Position numbers and translations under genes: made by a program. Below are positions 8,122-12,019 of a stretch of DNA of 12,019 nt, in pieces; position 1 is the first letter of the stretch; the number at the start of each line of letters is the position of its first letter. The DNA is from Bacillota bacterium (GTDB lineage: Bacteria; Bacillota; Negativicutes; Sporomusales; UBA7701), in assembly GCA_023415075.1 (NCBI GenBank), contig JAEZLU010000084.1:1-12019 (forward strand), given 5' to 3'. The notes beneath the pieces were generated by a model. It saw nothing but the letters and a program-made list of their open reading frames with translations. It was not told the DNA's origin and searched no databases.

Positions 8122-8164
8122 TAGAGGTATAAGCAACAAAAGTAGCGGTATAAGCAATAAAAAG
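8122..8164 (-). repeat. Tandem 21-bp direct repeat in the atp operon leader
   Basis: Two adjacent copies, 8122-8142 and 8143-8164, share TAG(A/C)GGTATAAGCAAYAAAAG; the second has one extra A. They differ at only two positions besides that. The 21-bp period is two helical turns. They lie just downstream of the proposed atp promoter and 64 bases or more before the atpZ start, where a regulator or leader-RNA binding protein could act. This role is inferred. Confidence 0.65.
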
Positions 8165-8175
8165 GACACTTCCGC

Positions 8176-8204
8176 AAAATAACACAAAATTCCTGCCTGA
8201 ACAA
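8176..8204 (-). promoter_or_regulatory. Probable sigma-A promoter of the atp operon
   Basis: On the minus strand TTGTTC (8199-8204) and TATTTT (8176-8181) are separated by exactly 17 bases. The -10 box is preceded by TGT, an extended -10 element. Transcription would start near 8169, giving a leader of about 110 bases to the atpZ GTG. No convincing terminator was seen between wecB and atpZ, so readthrough from wecA-wecB may add to expression. Confidence 0.5.
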
Positions 8205-8311
8205 TAACTAATTGGTCAAAAAATTTAAATTCCAAGGGAAATGGGTGAATTATCGAAATTTTCTTAGCATTTCTCTTGTTTTCCCGAACGCGCGAATACT
8301 AGTGGCCCCAT

Positions 8312-8325
8312 GTGAACCGGTTCAC
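8312..8325. repeat. Perfect 14-bp palindrome overlapping the wecB stop codon
   Basis: GTGAACCGGTTCAC is a perfect inverted repeat with CG at its centre; the wecB stop (8322-8324) lies within it. Its form resembles operator sites of dimeric repressors. It lies about 110 bases upstream of the proposed atp -35 box. No T-tract follows in the sense direction, so it is unlikely to be a terminator. Confidence 0.55.
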
Positions 8326-9488
8326 TTTTGACAATATGTATACGTCTCAGGGCATTTAGCCGCCAGGCCGTGTTTCCAGAGGATGAAATCGACGATCCGG
8401 CGGGCCGCCTGGCCGTCGCCGTACGGGTTGCAGGCCGCAGCCATCCGCCTGTATTCGGCGGCGTCGGCCAGCAACCGGCTGGTTTCGGCGTACACCCTGT
8501 CCCGGTCGGTGCCGATGAGCTTAACCGTACCGGCCGTTATCGCCTCCGGGCGCTCGGTCGTGTCGCGCAGCACAAGTACCGGCTTGCCGAGAGCCGGCGC
8601 CTCCTCCTGGATGCCGCCGGAATCGGTCAGCACCAGATAAGAACGGGCCATCAAATTGGCAAACGGCTGATAGTCGAGCGGATCGATGAGCCGCACCCGC
8701 TCGAGGCCGCCAAGTTCGGCCTGCACCACCTCCCGGACCCGCGGATTGCGGTGCACCGGGAAAACCACCTCGACATCGGCATACTCGCCGACGATCTGGC
8801 GCAGGGCCTGATAAACGTGGCGAAGCGGCTCGCCGAGATTTTCCCGCCGGTGGGTGGTCACCAGGATGACCCTACGCCGGCGGTAGTCGATATCGGCCAG
8901 CAGCCGGTCATCGAAGCGGTAGCCTTCGTCAACGGTCGCCAGCAGGGCGTCGATAACCGTGTTGCCGGTAACAAAAATACCGGCCGGCGCCACCCCTTCG
9001 GCCAGCAGGTTGGCCAGGGCGGTGTCGGTGGGCGCAAAATGCAGGTCGGTGAGCGACCCCGTGAGCTTGCGGTTCATCTCCTCGGGAAAGGGCGAATACT
9101 TGTTGCCGGTCCGCAGGCCGGCCTCGACGTGGCCGACAGCCGTCTGGTGGTAAAAGGCGGCCAAAGCGCCGGCAAAGGTGGTCGTCGTATCGCCGTGAAC
9201 CAGTACCAGATCGGGGCGGGCCTCGGCGAAGACGGCGTTCAGACCCTGGAGAGCCCGGCATGTTATGTCAAATAGCGTCTGCCCCTGGGCCATGATATCA
9301 AGATCATAGTCCGGCCGGATGGCAAACAGCTCCAACACTTGGTCAAGCATCTCGCGGTGCTGGGCGGTCACCGCCACCACCGGGGCGATCAGCCCGGGAT
9401 GCTTGGCCAGTTCGAGCACCACCGGCGCCATCTTGATGGCCTCCGGGCGGGTACCGAAGATTGTCATGACTTTAAGGGGTGCCTTCAT
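8322..9488 (-). CDS. wecB: UDP-N-acetylglucosamine 2-epimerase (non-hydrolysing)
   Basis: A 388-residue cytoplasmic enzyme interconverting UDP-GlcNAc and UDP-ManNAc, the donor precursor for teichoic acid linkage units, enterobacterial common antigen-like or other surface glycans. The first Rossmann domain has FGTRPEAIKMAPV (11-23), TAQHREMLDQVL (41-52), HGDTTTTFAGA (98-108) and HVEAGLRTGNKYSPFPEEMNR (120-140). The second has TGNTVIDAL, VTTHRREN (210-217), VFPVHRNPRVRE, LTDSGGIQEEAPALGKPVL (287-305) and RDTTERPE. Length is typical. The ATG at 9488 has GGAGGAG seven bases ahead. It lies just after wecA, and the pair often neighbours atp operons in Bacillota (recalled, not searched). Its C-terminal tail (WKHGLAAKCPETYTYCQK) is not a recognised motif. 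Confidence 0.95.
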   Translation of the reverse strand: MKAPLKVMTIFGTRPEAIKMAPVVLELAKHPGLIAPVVAVTAQHREMLDQVLELFAIRPDYDLDIMAQGQTLFDITCRALQGLNAVFAEARPDLVLVHGDTTTTFAGALAAFYHQTAVGHVEAGLRTGNKYSPFPEEMNRKLTGSLTDLHFAPTDTALANLLAEGVAPAGIFVTGNTVIDALLATVDEGYRFDDRLLADIDYRRRRVILVTTHRRENLGEPLRHVYQALRQIVGEYADVEVVFPVHRNPRVREVVQAELGGLERVRLIDPLDYQPFANLMARSYLVLTDSGGIQEEAPALGKPVLVLRDTTERPEAITAGTVKLIGTDRDRVYAETSRLLADAAEYRRMAAACNPYGDGQAARRIVDFILWKHGLAAKCPETYTYCQK

Positions 9489-9531
9489 CCCACCACTCCT
9501 CCGTTTACGGCGGCTGCCGGATAACAGTCAG

Positions 9532-9558
9532 AAGGCAGGCCCTAGGCCTGCCTTTTTT
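9532..9558 (+). terminator. Terminator-like hairpin with T-tract on the plus strand, between wecA and wecB
   Basis: AAGGCAGGCC (9532-9541) pairs perfectly with GGCCTGCCTT (9545-9554) around a 3-base loop. TTTTTT (9553-9558) follows on the plus strand. In the sense direction of wecA-wecB the hairpin is preceded by A residues and followed by CTGACTG, so it should terminate only antisense transcription. No plus-strand gene is seen. It may instead act as an mRNA hairpin ahead of the wecB start. Confidence 0.6.
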
Positions 9559-10586
9559 CAGTTGCTTTCCGCCGAGTTGGTATCTTTGAGGACGCCTACC
9601 TTCCTGGCTCCCAGGACGGCTAGGCCCAAAAGCAGCAAGATTATCAGCGCCCCGTAGCCCTTATTGACCTCGGTCAGAGCGATGGCGCTAAGGCCGAGAC
9701 AACCGCTGATTACATACATCAGCAGCACGGCCTGCTTCTGGGTCAGCCCCATCTCCAGCAGCCGGTGGTGAAGATGGCCTTTGTCCGGCTTAAAAATCGG
9801 CCGGCCGTTGGTATAACGACGGATGATTGCGAAAGCGGTATCCATGATCGGCAGCCCCAACGCCACGATCGGCACCACCAGGGCGATGGTCGCCGCGCTT
9901 TTTACCGTGCCGAGGATGGACACGGCCGCCAGCATATAGCCGAGGAACATGCTGCCGGTATCGCCCATGAAAATCTTGGCCGGGTTGAAGTTGTGCTGCA
10001 AAAAGCCGAGAGCGCTGCCAGCAAGGGCGGCGGTCAGGATGGCCACCGTCCAGAAGTTCTGCTGCAGGGCCACCAGCAGGATAGTGATCGAAGCAATGGT
10101 GGAAACGCCGGCCGCCAGGCCGTCGAGACCGTCAATCAGGTTTACGGTGTTCGTCAGGCTGACCACCCAGAGAATGGTCAGCGGGATGGAGAAATAGTTG
10201 AGGTAAATCATGTCGCCGAAGGGATTTGTCAGCCACTCGATGCGGACATTGAAGAGGACAAGTACCATAGCTGCTGCAATCTGGCCGATCAGCTTGACCC
10301 GGGCCGACAGTTGCCGCATATCGTCGATGATGCCGACAATCAGGATAACCGTGCCGCCGAGCAGCAGGCCGACGATTTCCCGGTTGATATGGAGACTGGC
10401 CAGCACGGCCAGAACGAAAGCCACATAAATGGCCAGACCGCCCATCCGGGGAATCGGCCTGGTATGAACCTTGCGATCGTCAGGCGCGTCGAGCGCCCCG
10501 GCTCTTATCGCGAAATTCTTGATATGAGGCGTGAGGAAATATGCGACAATCAAAGCCACCGTAAAAGCGAATATATATATCGGCAT
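9558..10586 (-). CDS. wecA: Undecaprenyl-phosphate GlcNAc-1-phosphate transferase (WecA/TagO family)
   Basis: A 342-residue polytopic membrane enzyme that moves GlcNAc-1-phosphate from UDP-GlcNAc to polyprenyl phosphate, the first lipid-linked step of teichoic acid or other surface polymer synthesis. Family motifs in order: DAPDDRKVHTRPIPRMGG (33-50), the Mg2+-binding IIDD (86-89), NLIDGLDGLAAG (149-160), NPAKIFMGDTGSMFLG (201-216) and DKGHLHHRLLEMG (268-280). The HLHHR loop separates WecA/TagO from MraY. About ten hydrophobic segments are visible. I chose the ATG at 10586, which follows GGGGTGG; an in-frame ATG at 10616 has no binding site and would add ten residues. Two promoters lie upstream. 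UDP-GlcNAc is also the substrate of the neighbouring WecB. Confidence 0.93.
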   Translation of the reverse strand: MPIYIFAFTVALIVAYFLTPHIKNFAIRAGALDAPDDRKVHTRPIPRMGGLAIYVAFVLAVLASLHINREIVGLLLGGTVILIVGIIDDMRQLSARVKLIGQIAAAMVLVLFNVRIEWLTNPFGDMIYLNYFSIPLTILWVVSLTNTVNLIDGLDGLAAGVSTIASITILLVALQQNFWTVAILTAALAGSALGFLQHNFNPAKIFMGDTGSMFLGYMLAAVSILGTVKSAATIALVVPIVALGLPIMDTAFAIIRRYTNGRPIFKPDKGHLHHRLLEMGLTQKQAVLLMYVISGCLGLSAIALTEVNKGYGALIILLLLGLAVLGARKVGVLKDTNSAESN

Positions 10587-10658
10587 GTTAGTTACCACCC
10601 CATTTTCCGCTGGCATCTATCTATAATGATGATTACATAAGCACAAGCATCAATAGGT

Positions 10659-10687
10659 ATTTTATCTCACCATGCAAAACTTGTCAA
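10659..10687 (-). promoter_or_regulatory. Strong sigma-A promoter P1 of wecA-wecB
   Basis: On the minus strand a perfect TTGACA (10682-10687) and TAAAAT (10659-10664) are separated by 17 bases. Transcription would start near 10652, about 66 bases before the wecA ATG. This is the best promoter match in the window. Confidence 0.82.
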
Positions 10688-10710
10688 ACAGCGATTGGCA
10701 GCCAAATCAA

Positions 10711-10738
10711 CTTATATCCTTACTATTTTAACCGTCAA
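10711..10738 (-). promoter_or_regulatory. Second putative promoter P2 upstream of wecA
   Basis: TTGACG (10733-10738) and TATAAG (10711-10716) on the minus strand are 16 bases apart, about 50 bases upstream of P1. Tandem promoters are possible; this one is a weaker match. Confidence 0.5.
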
Positions 10739-10786
10739 CCAGTATATCCATGCAAATATAACACTATCCCAAGCCCTCGCGGGCCC

Positions 10787-11443
10787 TCAGGCGCAGTAAC
10801 CCTTGCGGCGGAGTTTGGCGACATGGCCTGCCACCAGTGCCCGGATATTGACGGCGTACCGCTCGGCCAGAATATACATCATTGTGAAGCAGCACTGGGC
10901 CACATCCAGCAGTTCCAGCGCGCAGCCGCTCAGGGCCGCCTCGCTTGTCATCAGCCGGCGTTCGCCCGACGCCCCGTTGCCCTTGCCGAGATACTGGGTA
11001 AGTTCGCCGAGTTCCTCCTGAATCTTGCAGACAGTTGTCAGCAGCGTCACCCCGTCGAGGGCCAGCTGCGGCAGGTTGAGGCATTTGAAGCCGCCGTCGG
11101 TGGCGACGCGGTAGGTGCGGCCCGGGTCGTAACGGTAGCCTTTGGCCACCAGCTTCTCCAGGTGGGCGTCGATTAGCGTATCGGCCTTGATGCCGTAGAA
11201 ATCCTCCATAACGAAAATCATCGTCACACAGGTCTGGGCCACATCGAGGAGCTCCTCGGCCACGTCGCTGAGCAGTGCCGGCGCCTCGCCGGTCAGACCG
11301 CCGGCCGGCGTACCCTCGTACGGCAGGAATTTGAGCACCGCCCGCGCCAGTTCGCCGGCCTCCTCCACCGCCTTGAGCAGCGTGGAATCGAGGGTCGGCG
11401 TCAGCTTATTCAGTTTGGGCAAATAAATGCCGTCAAGCGCCAT
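10787..11443 (-). CDS. MazG-like protein with two tandem NTP-pyrophosphohydrolase-type domains
   Basis: A 218-residue protein made of two similar halves. Half 1: E28xxE31 in VEEAGELARAVLK, then E64xxD67 in EELLDVAQTCVTMIFVMEDFYGI, ending HLEKLVAKGY (94-103). Half 2: E144xxE147 in QEELGELTQYLGK, then E177xxD180 in LELLDVAQCCFTMMYILAERYAV, ending HVAKLRRKGY (207-216). ExxE plus ExxD is the Mg2+-binding signature of the all-alpha MazG/dUTPase-like fold, which hydrolyses (d)NTPs to monophosphates. Substrate unknown. Each half keeps all four acidic residues, so both could be active, or the chain could mimic a dimer. The ATG at 11443 has only a weak GAGG site. It lies between leuD and wecA, probably as its own unit. 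No strong terminator follows. Confidence 0.78.
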   Translation of the reverse strand: MALDGIYLPKLNKLTPTLDSTLLKAVEEAGELARAVLKFLPYEGTPAGGLTGEAPALLSDVAEELLDVAQTCVTMIFVMEDFYGIKADTLIDAHLEKLVAKGYRYDPGRTYRVATDGGFKCLNLPQLALDGVTLLTTVCKIQEELGELTQYLGKGNGASGERRLMTSEAALSGCALELLDVAQCCFTMMYILAERYAVNIRALVAGHVAKLRRKGYCA

Positions 11444-11460
11444 GACCCAGCCTCAGCATT

Positions 11461-11489
11461 AGTATAACCCTGTCCCGATTAACACAACA
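11461..11489 (-). promoter_or_regulatory. Weak putative promoter of the mazG-like gene
   Basis: TATACT (11461-11466) on the minus strand is a good -10 box. The -35 is poor: TGTTGT (11484-11489) at 17 bases, or TTGTGT (11482-11487) at 15. A promoter is expected here because a terminator stands just upstream. Confidence 0.35.
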
Positions 11490-11528
11490 TATTCGACCTT
11501 GAGGCCAAATCTCCTTTTTTATGTTGAC

Positions 11529-11562
11529 AAAAAACAAGACCGTTGAATAAAGAACGGTCTTG
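11529..11562 (-). terminator. Rho-independent terminator downstream of leuD
   Basis: CAAGACCGTT (11535-11544) pairs perfectly with AACGGTCTTG (11553-11562) around an 8-base loop. On the minus strand it is followed directly by TTTTTTGTC. It lies about 155 bases after the leuD stop, beyond the palindromic repeat. Confidence 0.92.
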
Positions 11563-11588
11563 GAATAATCGACGTAGAAACACAGGTG

Positions 11589-11715
11589 CGGGACTGTTCA
11601 GAAACGAGCATAGCGCGGCGCAAGGGGCTCCGCAACCGGAAACGTACACGTGACGTACGTTGAGGATTGCGGAGCCCCTTGCAACAAAGCTAGGCGAAGT
11701 TTATCAACAGTCCCG
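11589..11715. repeat. Palindromic intergenic repeat element, copy 2
   Basis: A 127-bp element, nearly palindromic over its length. GGGACTGTTCAGAAAC (11590-11605) and GTTTATCAACAGTCCC (11699-11714) are terminal inverted repeats matching at 14 of 16 positions. Inner arms GCAAGGGGCTCCGCAA (11620-11635) and TTGCGGAGCCCCTTGC (11667-11682) pair perfectly over 16 bp. At the centre AACGTAC (11641-11647) faces GTACGTT (11655-11661). It shares ordered blocks, in the same orientation, with the element at 871-1013, including TTTATCRACAGTC at the right end (12 of 13 identical). It ends two bases before the leuD stop codon and is not coding. Confidence 0.78.
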
Positions 11716-11717
11716 GT

Positions 11718-12019
11718 TTACTGGCCGTACTGCTTCTTAATCATCGGCTTAATCCCGCCGCTGGCGAGGATGTCCATAACATAGCCGGACAGCGGCTGGG
11801 CATTTGTCGTGGCCCCGGTGGTCTCATTTTTGACCGCGCCGCTCTCCATATCGACCGTCAGCACGTCGCCCCGTTTCACCATATCGGCGATGCCCGGGCA
11901 TACCAGCAGGGGCACCCCGAGGTTGATGGCGTTGCGGTAGAAAATCCGCCCGAAGGAATCGGCCAGGATGGCACCGACGCCAACCGTCTTGAGGGTGACG
12001 GCGGCGTGCTCGCGGCTCG
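11718..12019 (-). CDS. leuD: 3-isopropylmalate dehydratase small subunit, partial (5' end outside window)
   Basis: The last 99 residues are present; the gene enters from the high-coordinate edge. LeuD with LeuC isomerises 2- and 3-isopropylmalate in leucine synthesis. The fragment opens with SREHAAVTLKTVGVGAILADSFGRIFYRNAINLGVPLLVCPG. This is the swivelling-domain signature of LeuD/aconitase-type small subunits, with SREH substrate-binding residues and the FxRIFYRNAINxG motif. The C-terminus (GYVMDILASGGIKPMIKKQYGQ) matches the short LeuD type. The reading frame continues upstream of residue MPLLV (that codon is GTG, an internal valine), so the short downstream frame is not a separate gene. 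Related 2,3-dimethylmalate or homoaconitase subunits cannot be excluded. Confidence 0.88.
   Translation of the reverse strand, partial: SREHAAVTLKTVGVGAILADSFGRIFYRNAINLGVPLLVCPGIADMVKRGDVLTVDMESGAVKNETTGATTNAQPLSGYVMDILASGGIKPMIKKQYGQ

Noticed and set aside
8059..8170. Riboswitch in the atp leader
   Set aside because: The leader of about 110 bases has a tandem repeat but no recognisable aptamer core or terminator/anti-terminator pair.
8312..8325. Classical CcpA cre site at the wecB stop
   Set aside because: The palindrome has a central CG but its half-sites are offset by one base from the TGWAANCGNTNWCA pattern.
10770..10786. GCCC-GCGA-GGGC hairpin after the mazG-like gene as a terminator
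   Set aside because: The stem is only 4 bp and no T-tract follows on the minus strand.
11718..11915. Separate 65-residue gene starting at MPLLV
   Set aside because: The start is an internal GTG valine of leuD; the frame runs on upstream to the window edge with clear LeuD motifs.

Overview
This 12 kb chromosomal segment encodes every recognisable gene on the minus strand. It probably comes from an anaerobic, GC-rich Bacillota, most likely a Negativicutes/Sporomusa-type bacterium. That assignment is an inference from four things: strong AGGAGG-type ribosome binding sites, a ferredoxin-dependent 2-oxoacid oxidoreductase, the gene order wecA-wecB-atpZ-atpI-atpBEFHAGDC, and protein similarity recalled from memory. 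No database search was possible.

Layout in the direction of transcription (high to low coordinates). (1) 12019-11718: the 3' end of leuD (3-isopropylmalate dehydratase small subunit), then a palindromic repeat element and a good intrinsic terminator. (2) 11443-10787: a MazG-like protein built from two tandem copies of the NTP-pyrophosphohydrolase half-domain. (3) 10586-9558: wecA/tagO (polyprenyl-phosphate GlcNAc-1-P transferase), preceded by two clear sigma-A-type promoters. It is followed by wecB (UDP-GlcNAc 2-epimerase, 9488-8322). Together these start a cell-surface or secondary wall polymer pathway. (4) 8058-1047: a complete F1Fo ATP synthase operon, atpZ-atpI-atpB-atpE-atpF-atpH-atpA-atpG-atpD-atpC. 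It has a plausible promoter at 8176-8204 and a leader carrying a tandem direct repeat. Its genes are tightly packed, with 4-nt overlaps or 1-18 nt gaps. The exceptions are a 48-bp gap before atpE and a 78-bp gap after it that holds a large hairpin. (5) After atpC come a hairpin, a second copy of the palindromic repeat and an intrinsic terminator. (6) 619-1: the start of a Por-type pyruvate (2-oxoacid):ferredoxin oxidoreductase operon, with porD complete and porA cut by the window edge.

Most of the window is ordinary housekeeping metabolism. The least expected structure is a pair of diverged but co-linear 127-143 bp palindromic elements at 871-1013 and 11589-11715. They share terminal inverted repeats (consensus near GACTGTYGATAAA) and a central CGTAC...GACGTACG palindrome. 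Each lies between a stop codon and a rho-independent terminator. Other points of interest are the internally duplicated MazG protein, the atpE-atpF hairpin, the tandem repeat in the atp leader, a 14-bp perfect palindrome across the wecB stop codon, and a terminator-like hairpin between wecA and wecB whose T-tract faces the antisense direction.
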